Source: Bacteroidales bacterium
GTDB taxonomy: Bacteria > Bacteroidota > Bacteroidia > Bacteroidales > Azobacteroidaceae
Assembly (NCBI GenBank): GCA_003851245.1
Contig: BHEP01000020.1
Span: 1-44,364 of the forward strand
Reading direction: 5' to 3'
DNA length: 44,364 bases
The notes below the pieces were generated by a model, which was given only the letters and a program-made list of their open reading frames with translations, was not told the origin of the DNA and did not search any database. Positions within the stretch are counted from its first letter, which is position 1. Each line of letters starts with the position of its first letter. A program made the position numbers and the translations under genes. Shown piece by piece: positions 1 to 9,000 of this stretch.

Positions 1-1676
1 CTGAAGGAGGAAAATTATCTATTGCAAACAATCAAATTCATGTTGACCAAGCTGACAATGTGACCTTGCTTTATACTGTCGATACAGAATATGTACAAGA
101 CTACCCCCTATTCAAAGGAGTAAACCCCGAAGAGAGCACCCAAAAAGTGATGAATGACCTTTCGTCAAAAAGCTATGCCGAAATTGAACAGAGGCATAAA
201 ACGGACTATCAAAATTTATACAATAGAGTAAAATTGTCCATGGTCGGAAATACTTCTCTCGAGCAGCTTCCTACCAATGAGCGAGTAGCACAACTACAAA
301 AAGGAATGACCAACGACGCTTCTCTCAAAACGCTTTGGTTTAATCTAAGTCGCTATCTGGTAATCAGTGCTTCTCGAAAAGGCACACTCCCATCTACATT
401 GCAAGGGGCTTGGAACACATTTGTAGAGGCTCCGTGGAGTGGCAACTTTCAAAGCAATATCAATTTACAGGAAATGTACTGGGGCTGTGGGCCGACCAAT
501 CTTCCCGAATGTGAGGAATCATATGTGCAATGGATTGAAGGACTGGTAAAACCTGGCCGCAAAACTGCACAAGCCTACTACGGTACCAATGGATGGCTCA
601 GCAATGCAACAGGAAATATTTGGGGATTCACGGCCCCCGGCGTAGATATTTTATGGGGCATATATCCTGCTGGTGCTGCTTGGCATTGCAGGCATCTATG
701 GCAGCATTATGAGTTTACAAACAATAAAGATTATTTGAAAAATAAAGCATATCCTATAATGAAGGAAGCAGCCATATTTTGGCTGGAAAATATGACTGAA
801 TATGAAGGAAAATATATTATCGCTCCTTCGGTGTCGACAGAGCATGGAATAGAACTAAAAGATGCAAAAATCGCTGAATATTCAACAACGAATGGAGAGG
901 TGACAAAAAATAAAATATTTACTGTTCCTGCCTTTCAAGATATAGTAATGGTTAATGACCTTTACTCCAATGTGATTAAGGCTTCTGAAATCTTAGATGT
1001 AGACCCCTCCATACGAAAACAATTTATTGATGCTCGCAACAAACTGATGCCGCTGCAAATTGGAAAATACGGACAATTGCAAGAGTGGATTCTTGATGCC
1101 GACAACCCCCACGATCATCACCGACATCAGTCCCATCTTTATGCTTTGTATCCTGGCAATATGATTTCAACAGAGAAGACTCCCGAGCTAGCGCAGGCGG
1201 CAAGGAAATCACTTGAGTTGAGAGGTGAAGGAAAAAAAGGTGATCGGTGGCCACACGCTGGAGGCAACTGGTCCATGGCATGGAAGTCTGCCTTGTGGTC
1301 AAGGTTAGGCAGTGGAGATAGGGCAATCAGCATATTTAATAAAATGATACAAGAAAGTGGCTACGAAAATATGATGTCTAATCAATCTGGCAACATGCAG
1401 GTGGACGCAACGATGGCTACTTGTGGCATATTTGCAGAAATGTTGATGCAATCACAAGACGATTTCATAAATATTTTACCCGCTTTACCAACAGAATGGC
1501 CTGAAGGAAAAATTGAGGGCTTACTTGCCAGAAAGGGATATATCGTAAATATTGAATGGAAATTTGGCCAACTAACAAATGCTGAGATACTTATTCCTCT
1601 CAATGAATCGAAGCCCAGAGTGAAACTTAAGGGGTCTGAAATTGAATTAAATGACAAAAGAATCGTTTTTAACTAA
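1..1676 (+). CDS. GH95 alpha-L-fucosidase-like glycoside hydrolase, 5'-truncated by the window edge
   Basis: The reading frame is open from base 3 with no stop, so the start lies upstream; the GTG at 60 is only the first possible start inside the window. About 557 C-terminal residues remain: the end of the N-terminal beta domain, then an (alpha/alpha)6 barrel. GH95 marks are visible: an LQGAWN block, an NIN pair (456-464) at the place of the catalytic asparagines, a Glu in a TEHG context (840-842) at the general-acid position, a DHHRHQSHLYALYPGN block, and an Asp (1404-1406) at the place of the partner Asp. Family members hydrolyse alpha-1,2-linked L-fucose, some L-galactose. Odd: the usual IDGNFG motif reads VDATMA, so specificity may differ. 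Signal peptide not visible. The next gene is on the same strand 211 bp away, probably under its own promoter. Family assignment is strong, substrate is inference. Confidence 0.85.
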   Translation, partial: EGGKLSIANNQIHVDQADNVTLLYTVDTEYVQDYPLFKGVNPEESTQKVMNDLSSKSYAEIEQRHKTDYQNLYNRVKLSMVGNTSLEQLPTNERVAQLQKGMTNDASLKTLWFNLSRYLVISASRKGTLPSTLQGAWNTFVEAPWSGNFQSNINLQEMYWGCGPTNLPECEESYVQWIEGLVKPGRKTAQAYYGTNGWLSNATGNIWGFTAPGVDILWGIYPAGAAWHCRHLWQHYEFTNNKDYLKNKAYPIMKEAAIFWLENMTEYEGKYIIAPSVSTEHGIELKDAKIAEYSTTNGEVTKNKIFTVPAFQDIVMVNDLYSNVIKASEILDVDPSIRKQFIDARNKLMPLQIGKYGQLQEWILDADNPHDHHRHQSHLYALYPGNMISTEKTPELAQAARKSLELRGEGKKGDRWPHAGGNWSMAWKSALWSRLGSGDRAISIFNKMIQESGYENMMSNQSGNMQVDATMATCGIFAEMLMQSQDDFINILPALPTEWPEGKIEGLLARKGYIVNIEWKFGQLTNAEILIPLNESKPRVKLKGSEIELNDKRIVFN

Positions 1677-1701
1677 TCTTCTTTTATTGAAGGCAGTTTT
1701 T
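1671..1701 (+). terminator. Weak candidate intrinsic terminator after the GH95 gene
   Basis: Overlapping the stop codon, AACT and CTTC pair with GAAG and AGTT across a short internal loop, followed by a run of five T. The stem is short and interrupted, so this is a weak call. Confidence 0.3.
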
Positions 1702-1762
1702 AATTCTTGAGTTTTTTCGTATCTAATGAACTAATATGTATCTTTATAATGAAAATATATTA

Positions 1763-1818
1763 TAGGGGTGTGAACCCCTAGAATATATTTATGACAAATA
1801 ATGATGCCCAATGGGCAT
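1763..1818. promoter_or_regulatory. Two perfect hairpins upstream of the oxidoreductase promoter
   Basis: TAGGGGT/ACCCCTA (1763-1769 with 1774-1780, 4-nt loop) and ATGCCC/GGGCAT (1804-1809 with 1813-1818, 3-nt loop) lie 24 bp apart. Both are G+C-rich islands in A+T-rich sequence, and neither is followed by a T run. They stand immediately upstream of the TATCTTTG box at 1857. Their position suits operators or an RNA structure; the role is inference. Confidence 0.45.
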
Positions 1819-1831
1819 TAGTTCAACTAAA

Positions 1832-1864
1832 TTGGGGTGATTTCGACCAATATATATATCTTTG
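1832..1864 (+). promoter_or_regulatory. Bacteroides-type promoter of the Gfo/Idh/MocA gene
   Basis: TATCTTTG at 1857-1864 matches the -7 consensus TAnnTTTG exactly. A weak TTGG at 1832-1835 sits near the distance expected of a -33 element. The likely start codon is 24 bp downstream, at 1888, implying a short leader. Confidence 0.55.
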
Positions 1865-1887
1865 TATCTAAACTAACTATTTTAGAT

Positions 1888-3015
1888 ATGAATCGTTACA
1901 AACTAATAAGCATCATCCTGTTTTTATATTTGTCAACAATATTGGCAAGTTCAATAGGCCCGGCAATGATTACGACACAAGTCACTCAAGTAAAAATTGG
2001 CATAGATGGTCTCACACATGCTCATGTGCATGGCTTATTGTCTAATATAGGCAAGGCAAACTCCCCAATGACCATTGTTGGTATTGCCGAAAGCAACAAA
2101 GAGTTGGCCATGCGACTGTCCAAACAATATGGCTTCGACATCAATATAGTATATAACACCATAGAAGAAATGATAGAAGCTACCAATCCACAGGGGGTGA
2201 TGGCATTCAATTCAATATACGCACACTTAAGCACCGTGGAAGCATGTGCCCCAAAAGGGATACATGTGATGGTCGAAAAACCTTTAGCCGTAAACTCAGA
2301 GCATGCCCAAAAGATGGCAACACTATCGCGCCAACACAAAATTTTGCTCCTCACCAATTATGAAACAACTTGGTATGCCAGTAATCATAAGGCCTATGAA
2401 AAAGCTCAGGACAAATCTACCATTGGCGACATACGCAAAGTGATTGTATGCGATGGGCACGAAGGTCCCAAAGAGATAGGATGCAGCAGTGAATTTTTGG
2501 ATTGGCTTTGCGACCCAGTTTTGAATGGTGGAGGAGCTGTAGTCGATTTTGGATGCTATGGTGCAAACCTTATGACATGGCTAATGAAAAATCAAAGACC
2601 CACATCAGTATCGGCAACATTGCAACAAATGAAACCTGATATATATCCAAATATTGATGATGAAGCAACTATTATTCTTACCTATCCCAAAGCTCAAGCC
2701 ATTATACAAGCATCGTGGAATTGGCCTTTTAGCCGAAAAGATATTGAAATATATGGAGCCAATGGATACGTTAAAGCTCCCGATGACAACAATATTATTT
2801 ATCGCCCCAGCAAGTCTCAAAAAGAAGAACTCCTACCTTGCTCTCATATGCATGAGCCATACGACAATCCTTTCAGCTATTTTGCAGCAGCAATAAGGGG
2901 GGATATTACTGTAGACAAATCCGAATTGTCGTCCTTAGAAAACAATATGATAGTGGTAGAGATACTGGATGCCGCAAAACAAAGTGCAAAAACAGGTAAA
3001 GTCATTAACTTCTGA
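1888..3015 (+). CDS. Secreted Gfo/Idh/MocA-family oxidoreductase
   Basis: This is a predicted NAD(P)-dependent sugar or polyol oxidoreductase. An N-terminal Rossmann domain begins KIGIDGLTHAH; the family EKP motif is at about residues 130-132, and a C-terminal alpha/beta domain carries GGGAVVDFGCYGANLMTWL. The frame could extend to an ATG at 1837, but the ATG at 1888 is preferred because it follows the TATCTTTG promoter box and directly precedes a signal sequence (MNRYKLISIILFLYLSTILA). Export is predicted through Sec: there is no twin-arginine motif, which is unusual for a cofactor-binding enzyme of this family. Length (375 aa) is normal. It follows the GH95 gene on the same strand, so action on a released sugar is possible but unproven. 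The exact substrate cannot be read from the sequence. Confidence 0.85.
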   Translation: MNRYKLISIILFLYLSTILASSIGPAMITTQVTQVKIGIDGLTHAHVHGLLSNIGKANSPMTIVGIAESNKELAMRLSKQYGFDINIVYNTIEEMIEATNPQGVMAFNSIYAHLSTVEACAPKGIHVMVEKPLAVNSEHAQKMATLSRQHKILLLTNYETTWYASNHKAYEKAQDKSTIGDIRKVIVCDGHEGPKEIGCSSEFLDWLCDPVLNGGGAVVDFGCYGANLMTWLMKNQRPTSVSATLQQMKPDIYPNIDDEATIILTYPKAQAIIQASWNWPFSRKDIEIYGANGYVKAPDDNNIIYRPSKSQKEELLPCSHMHEPYDNPFSYFAAAIRGDITVDKSELSSLENNMIVVEILDAAKQSAKTGKVINF

Positions 3016-3023
3016 CCCCAAAA

Positions 3024-3136
3024 ATGAAATAACTAATACTTCTGCACTAACATCCTTTATGCTTGCCGCGTTAATACTCCCGACCTCATGCAGCTCAGAC
3101 CAAAAGCTTAGAGAAGGTTTTAAAAATCTGGCTTAA
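3024..3136 (+). pseudogene. Frameshifted N-terminal relic of a lipoprotein gene
   Basis: An ATG at 3024 is followed by AAA and an immediate stop. If one base is restored in the A-rich start, the frame continues through TNTSALTSFMLAALILPTSC, a convincing lipoprotein signal peptide ending in a Cys, then SSDQKLREGFKNLA and a stop at 3134-3136. The in-frame ATG at 3059 would give only 25 residues. It begins 8 bp after the oxidoreductase stop, where an operon partner would be expected. The rest of the gene is missing, so the original product cannot be named. Confidence 0.45.
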
Positions 3137-3278
3137 TGTTCAAAACTGAGGATTATTTGAATGATTGCTTGCCCAACTTAATATTATCATACCACGTCCA
3201 CAAAAACATCCTAGTGCTCTACCCTCCGTTCAAAAACCCCAATAAAATCCTCCTTGTCGGTGTGGCACATTAGCTTTA

Positions 3279-3309
3279 TTATTGCCAGCAATTATATTGC
3301 TGGCAATAA
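3279..3309. repeat. Perfect 14-bp inverted repeat with 3-nt loop
   Basis: The arms TTATTGCCAGCAAT (3279-3292) and ATTGCTGGCAATAA (3296-3309) are exact reverse complements around TAT. It lies between convergent transcription units, so a bidirectional terminator is the simplest reading, although no long T run follows on either strand. A protein-binding operator or a mobile-element end are alternatives. Confidence 0.6.
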
Positions 3310-3467
3310 CTTAGTCTTTAGTGTTAAATAGCGCAGGACTATCTGAACTTGATGAAACTGGCACATTTGAAACGGATACCTATCCAACTTTTGCGCTAGC
3401 CCTCGAAGTCCATCGCTCACACGTCAAATCTGCACCTTCTAAGAATATATTGCCCAACAAGTGCATT

Positions 3468-3499
3468 GGTCTGCTTTTTTATGGGTCTGCTTTTTTATG
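3468..3499. repeat. Two tandem 16-bp direct repeats
   Basis: GGTCTGCTTTTTTATG occurs twice without a gap (3468-3483 and 3484-3499). Identity is exact, which suggests a recent slippage or duplication. No function is apparent. Confidence 0.75.
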
Positions 3500-3580
3500 A
3501 TTCTAAAAGACGACCATAATTATTTGGCTATAATTAATAACATTTTCTGTTTTAGAACCAATTCGTAAATAAATTTTATT

Positions 3581-4195
3581 TCAATTAGCCTGTATTTTAT
3601 GCAAATTGTTTTTGTAATTCTCATCGTTTAAAAGATCAAATATCGCAGTACCCGAAACTTCTTGCATAGTCAATTTGCCCGCCTGATTAGCCCCCCCATT
3701 ATCTACTCCAGGAGCAAAATTCCAGTATGCGTATACCTCGGATATGAGAAATGAGGATTTGGTTTTTTCCACTGTATAATTTATCGATATTTTGCCATCT
3801 ACGACGGAAGCCTCAGCCTCAATTCGAGCATAAGGGAGAGCTTTTAAGTCGAAAGTTGTGATGCCGTTTACCGTTATAAAACCTTCATATGCAGAAACAA
3901 ATGGGCCTTTTACCGACACTTTATAATCACAATTAAACACCTGTGAATTTTCATAAGAACCATCATATTTTGCATAAAAATCTACCGATTGAGTCGCTTG
4001 AGTATTTTGTTCTGTCAAATTAATAATCACTCCTGTAGAACCCTGCACTGGAAGAGGTATAGGCTTATTGGTTTCTTCATCAAGAATAAGCCCTTTGATA
4101 CCTCCATTCGGAGCATGGTAATTATCCAATTCATTTATACAAGAAGTGAATATCAACGCCATTGCTAAAAATGGCCATATATTTATTTTTTTCAT
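3581..4195 (-). CDS. DUF3823-type lipoprotein of a SusC/SusD locus
   Basis: 204 residues opening MKKINIWPFLAMALIFTSC, a lipoprotein signal with the acyl-Cys at about residue 19. A beta-rich body follows, with a GIKGLILDEETNKPIP segment typical of the DUF3823 family. Such proteins are encoded directly after SusC/SusD pairs and are thought to be cell-surface glycan-binding accessory proteins. The gene starts 27 bp after the SusD stop and is the last of the operon. Oddity: as I recall the family, members usually run to about 230-250 residues and end in a final beta strand. This one stops after LHKIQAN, so it may have lost its C-terminus. Family call from recognisable layout and context; function is inference. 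Confidence 0.75.
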   Translation of the reverse strand: MKKINIWPFLAMALIFTSCINELDNYHAPNGGIKGLILDEETNKPIPLPVQGSTGVIINLTEQNTQATQSVDFYAKYDGSYENSQVFNCDYKVSVKGPFVSAYEGFITVNGITTFDLKALPYARIEAEASVVDGKISINYTVEKTKSSFLISEVYAYWNFAPGVDNGGANQAGKLTMQEVSGTAIFDLLNDENYKNNLHKIQAN

Positions 4196-4222
4196 ATTTT
4201 TAATTCTATCTGTTCAACATTA

Positions 4223-6052
4223 TTAGTTTGTATAACCCGGATTCTGAACCAATTTTGGATTAGAACTGGTATCTTCAGCTTTAATTTTTACATAATAATT
4301 TTTTTCGAGAAACAATCGGACTTGTTTCGGAGGCTTATTTCCTATCTCGAAAGTATATTTTCCACTTGCGGTATGATACCAAGGATATAAAGCCGATCCT
4401 CTAAAATTATTCAAACCTCCATTGCTTGCATCCAGATGAGCTATCCTCCAGCGTTTCATATCCCAAAACCTATGACCTTCAAAAGCTAACTCTATCTTAC
4501 GCTCTTGGCGAACTTTTTCAAGATCAATGGAAGAAAGTAAAGCAATTCCCGCACGACTTCTTATTTCGTTGACCATTTCTAAGGCCTCTGCATCTTTATT
4601 CCCAAGCTCCACTGCAGCTTCCGCCAAATTCAAGTAAATTTCTGCCAGTCTAAAAATAGGCCAAGGAGTTTCTGACTTGCCCATATTCATGTCGGAGAGT
4701 GTTTCGTCAAAGAATTTCTTCTGATAAAACCCCGTTTTTGATGGATCTCCAGTATCTGCACCTCCATCTTTTCCAGATACATTGTAAGATTTTCCATCTT
4801 CATCAATATAAACCTCAGCTGCATCGGGCTGTTTGGTTGCAATTATTTTTGTTCCCGACAAATTAACAATCCCCCTTCTCCATTCAATTTTAGACCCTTT
4901 GCACGGAGCTCCTGGGAGAAAAACCGAAGCAAATAGTCGTGGATCCTTTCCTTCAAATAATTCCATAGGGTCATCAAATTCACGAAGAATTCCATTGGAG
5001 TCTTTGATCTTTAACTTACCAGAAGTGCCATCTACATATTCGTAAGACTCTACCAAATCTAAAGTAGGAGCTATTCCGCAGCCCCATCCGCCGCCTCTAT
5101 AGGAGAAAGGAGCATTTCGTTTATCCCAATCATGCCCTTTATTTCCTGCCACATTGTACTGTTTTTGAAAAATATTCTCACCATTCTCACCATTCCCTTT
5201 GAGAAACATCTCACAATAATTTTGTGATTTATCGTCCGTTTTTTTATTGTATAAATCGTATATATTCAAGTCTCTTATAGCCTCGGAAGCCTCATATGAT
5301 ATTTGAAATAAACGAGAAGCCTCTTTCAAGGGAATACCAACAACTCCATCCAAAGCTAAAGTTCCGTATTTGGCTATCGAGGCCCCATACAATGCTGCTC
5401 GCGAACAAAGAGCCAAGGCAGCTCCTCTGCTGGCTCGGTATTTTCCTGCATCATCTCTTGACATTGGCATTTTAGAAGCTATTTCTTGACACTCTGAGAT
5501 AATAAAATTGTAAATATCAAGCTCCGTATTTCTAGCAATTTGCAATTTTCCTATACTATCCCCACTTACATATTCTTGCGATTTATCAAGCAGAGGCACG
5601 CCTCCATATCTTTTAACCAAAGTGAAATAATGCCAAGCACGAATAAATCGTACTTCTGCCGCTAAATCTTCTTTCTCTTTATATTGAAGCGAGGAAATCT
5701 CTAACTGGGCTAAAAAATCATTGCAATTTCGTATTGCTTTATATCTATCCGAAAATTTTTCTCCAAATAAGTCATCTTCGTAGGTGTAGGTAGCATTTGG
5801 ATTGTCAAATAATGGGTCTTTTTGAAAAGAACCCTGAGCCTCATCCGACATAGAAGAGAGATTCATTAATCTCCAGGAGTCACTATGCCAATAATTAAAA
5901 TCTTCTACTTGCATTTTATCATATAAGTTTACCAAAACGCCATTAATCAACTTAGGATCTTCCCAAACCTTATCGGGAGTAATCAAATCGAATGGATCCT
6001 TATCTAAGAAGTCACAAGACAGAAATAGCATAAGTGTAATGCCACTTATCAT
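4223..6052 (-). CDS. SusD/RagB-family glycan-binding lipoprotein
   Basis: A 609-residue SusD-like surface lipoprotein forming the lid of the SusC transporter that precedes it by 40 bp. The N-terminal half carries the TPR-like region (RAWHYFTLVKRYGGVPLL is the classic SusD block); the C-terminal RagB/SusD block includes PIFRLAEIYLNLAEAAVELG and RQERKIELAFEGHRFWDMKRW. The acyl Cys is in FLSCDFLDKDPFD, at about residue 13. The start at 6052 gives an unusually short signal (MISGITLMLFLSC) with no basic residue. In-frame codons upstream (NTIKYIFG) would supply a lysine but contain no ATG, GTG or TTG start. The partner glycan is unknown; the neighbouring GH92 operon suggests a mannose-containing one. 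Confidence 0.93.
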   Translation of the reverse strand: MISGITLMLFLSCDFLDKDPFDLITPDKVWEDPKLINGVLVNLYDKMQVEDFNYWHSDSWRLMNLSSMSDEAQGSFQKDPLFDNPNATYTYEDDLFGEKFSDRYKAIRNCNDFLAQLEISSLQYKEKEDLAAEVRFIRAWHYFTLVKRYGGVPLLDKSQEYVSGDSIGKLQIARNTELDIYNFIISECQEIASKMPMSRDDAGKYRASRGAALALCSRAALYGASIAKYGTLALDGVVGIPLKEASRLFQISYEASEAIRDLNIYDLYNKKTDDKSQNYCEMFLKGNGENGENIFQKQYNVAGNKGHDWDKRNAPFSYRGGGWGCGIAPTLDLVESYEYVDGTSGKLKIKDSNGILREFDDPMELFEGKDPRLFASVFLPGAPCKGSKIEWRRGIVNLSGTKIIATKQPDAAEVYIDEDGKSYNVSGKDGGADTGDPSKTGFYQKKFFDETLSDMNMGKSETPWPIFRLAEIYLNLAEAAVELGNKDAEALEMVNEIRSRAGIALLSSIDLEKVRQERKIELAFEGHRFWDMKRWRIAHLDASNGGLNNFRGSALYPWYHTASGKYTFEIGNKPPKQVRLFLEKNYYVKIKAEDTSSNPKLVQNPGYTN

Positions 6053-6092
6053 ACCAAATATATATTTTATTGTATTAATATTATTATATTTA

Positions 6093-9000
6093 TTAGAAAG
6101 TTAGGTTCACACCAAAATTATAAGACTTCATTTGTGGGTAATAACGCATATGCGAATCATTATTTTCAGGATCCATAAATTTCATTACTCCCTTCCTACT
6201 TGTAAAAGTTAGAGGGTTAAAACTATTTATATAAACTCGCAAATTTTCAACTCCAAGCCTATGTAAATAAGATTTTGGAATGGTATATCCAATTTCAATA
6301 GATTTCAAACGCAAGTAATTTGCTTTTTGCATAGTCCAAGTATTATTAGTTGAATTTGCAACATAACCCGTAGGGCGTAGGGCAGGCATTTCTCCAGGAA
6401 TCCACTTGCTAAAAAGATCCGTTGGGTCTTCTCTGTGCCAACGATCAAGCCACATATTTACACCATTTCCCAAGCCTTGTTGGATAAATGGAGACATAAA
6501 ATCACCTCCAGTAAACACTTCGTGTCCGGCCGCACCCTGAAAAAATAAGGTAGCATCGATTCCTTTCCAATCAGCAGACATATTCAATCCATAATACATG
6601 CTAGGAACATCGCCATGACCAATAACTTGATCATCTTTCCCATCAATTATTCCATCATTGTTCCAATCCTGAAATTTCAAATCCCCAGGCATGAGTGATT
6701 TGTTGCCATTCCCATCCTGTATCGGTGAATTTAGGATTTCTTCATACGATTGAAATTGTCCAACAGCTCTTTTTCCCCAACTCATCTTTTTATAGCGATC
6801 ATTGGTATTATTTCTCCAATTATCATACATGTTTGTAGACATAGAACGCTCTACGTAGCGATTAAATTCACGAGTTGTAGTGAAATTGGCTTTTATATCA
6901 TAAGTCACATCGCCAATTTTGTTTCTATGCCCCACTACAATTTCAAATCCTCGTGTTTTATCTGAATTCAAATTTTCTTGAGGCAATGATTGACCAAAAG
7001 TAGTAGGTAAGGTTAGCAATCTATTAGCTAACAATCCGTCTCTGCGTCTTTCAAAATAGTCAAACTCGGCAGAAATTAGCCCATTTAATGCGCTAAACTC
7101 AAAGCCAATATTTGCCGTTGTTGACTCATACCAGGTAAGATCTAAATTAGGAAGACCATTGTCGGAAGCTCCTGTCGACAAGCCCCCATCACCTAAAACA
7201 TACGATCCATCTGGATATTTGTATCCTCTAAGATATTGAAAGGCGGCAAAATCTCCCTCATCTCCAACTTTCCCATAAGAGCCTCTTATTTTAAGATTGT
7301 CGACAAGATCAATATTATCGCTAAGAAAACTTTCTTCCGAAATTCTCCATCCCAATGATATTGCAGGAAAAAATCCCCAGCGTTTCTCTTCTGCAAATTT
7401 ATAAGACCCATCATACCGGAAACTAATCTCTGCCAAATATTTGCTAGCATAGGCGTAATTTATTCTACCTACCAATCCCTGGTGTGCAGCAACATCAGCA
7501 CTTCCTGAATTATTTTTATTTGCATTATTTCCTGCATTAATCTGATCTATGGCACTTACATCAAATTGCCTAAATGCCTCTACCCAATCCTTTCTATAGC
7601 TGTACATTTCCCATAAAAGAAGGGCGCCAACATCGTGTTTCTCAAAAGTGTTTTTATAATTTAGTGAATATTGTTGCGTAGGAGTAAAGCTATTTTCAGC
7701 CTTCGTTGTGAGTTCTGACAATGCCTGCCTTGAACTTTTATTATATGTATCAGTTCCTGAATTATATGTATATTCATAGTATTCCTTAAACCATTTTTTG
7801 CTATACAAATTATTATAATCGTAAGCCAACAAAGCTTTTGCCGACAAACCTTGCATCCAAGGAACTTCCCAATTAAAAGCAATAGAACCATTAAATTCTC
7901 GCCTATCTCTGTTGTCGTAGCCTATTTCGTCTACACGAGAAGTCTGCACTGGATTAGACCTGTCGCCTGTTGCTTGCCAATAAGGTGCTGTAGTATTTGC
8001 ATAAATAGGCAAATTGGGATGTGCCATCTGAATACCACGAATAATAGACTCTCGCTCATAAGGTTTATATCGAGTATTAAAACGCCCGCTTAATTGCAGA
8101 TCTACTGTAAATCCCTCAGATACTTCGGCACTAATATTGGAACGTACATTATATTTTTCGTAAGAATTATCTTTTGATTTATACAAGCCTTCTTGATTCA
8201 TATATCCAAGAGAGAAAAAATATTTTATTTTTTCAGCTCCGCCCGAAACATTTAGGTTATGATACATTTGAGGTATATAATTTCGAGTCGTAGCATCCCA
8301 CCAGTCGGTATTTGGATAAGATGGGTCGTTGCCAGCCTTGTATTTTTCTAATTCTTCATTTGTAAAAGGAGCATTAACTCCAACATTGAGTTGCGCCTCA
8401 TTATACAGCACTGCGTATTCATAAGAATCGTAATATGTAGGATAGCGAGTTACACTTTGCAAACCATAATACCCTGTGTAATTAATCTTGGGCTTCCCTA
8501 TCATTCCTTTCTTTGTGGTAACCAAAATAACTCCATTGGCCCCTTTAAATCCATAAACTGCTGCCGAGGCATCTTTTAGAATGCTAATAGACTCTATATC
8601 GTTGGCATCTATTTGTCTAAAATCTCTTTCTATCCCATCTACGATAACCAAAGCACTTCCAAAACCACGAATATCAATTTGAGAATCGTCATCGCCAGGC
8701 GCACCACTGCGCTGTATAGCCCTAAGTCCTGGCAGCTTTCCAGCCAAAGCATTACTAACATTGGCAGATTTGACTGTTAATATATCTTTAGATTGCAAAG
8801 AAGCTACGGAGCCTGTTATAGAAGCTTTTTTTTGCGTGCCATAGCCAACTACCACCACCTCCTCGAGAGCCTGTGTGTCTTCAATCAACAGTATATCCAA
8901 AGAAGATTTTCCTACCATAGACAATTCTTGGTTGCGATAACCCAGATAAGACACTACCAGCTTGGCATCCGCAGGAACTTCTAGCTCAAATCTTCCATCA

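Larger units (their letters stand above)
3137..3580. other. Non-coding convergent intergenic stretch
   Basis: About 440 bp between the plus-strand oxidoreductase and relic and the minus-strand DUF3823 gene. No reading frame here resembles a protein I recognise. It holds the palindrome at 3279-3309 and the tandem repeat at 3468-3499, listed separately. Together with the adjacent lipoprotein relic it looks like decayed sequence. Confidence 0.5.
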
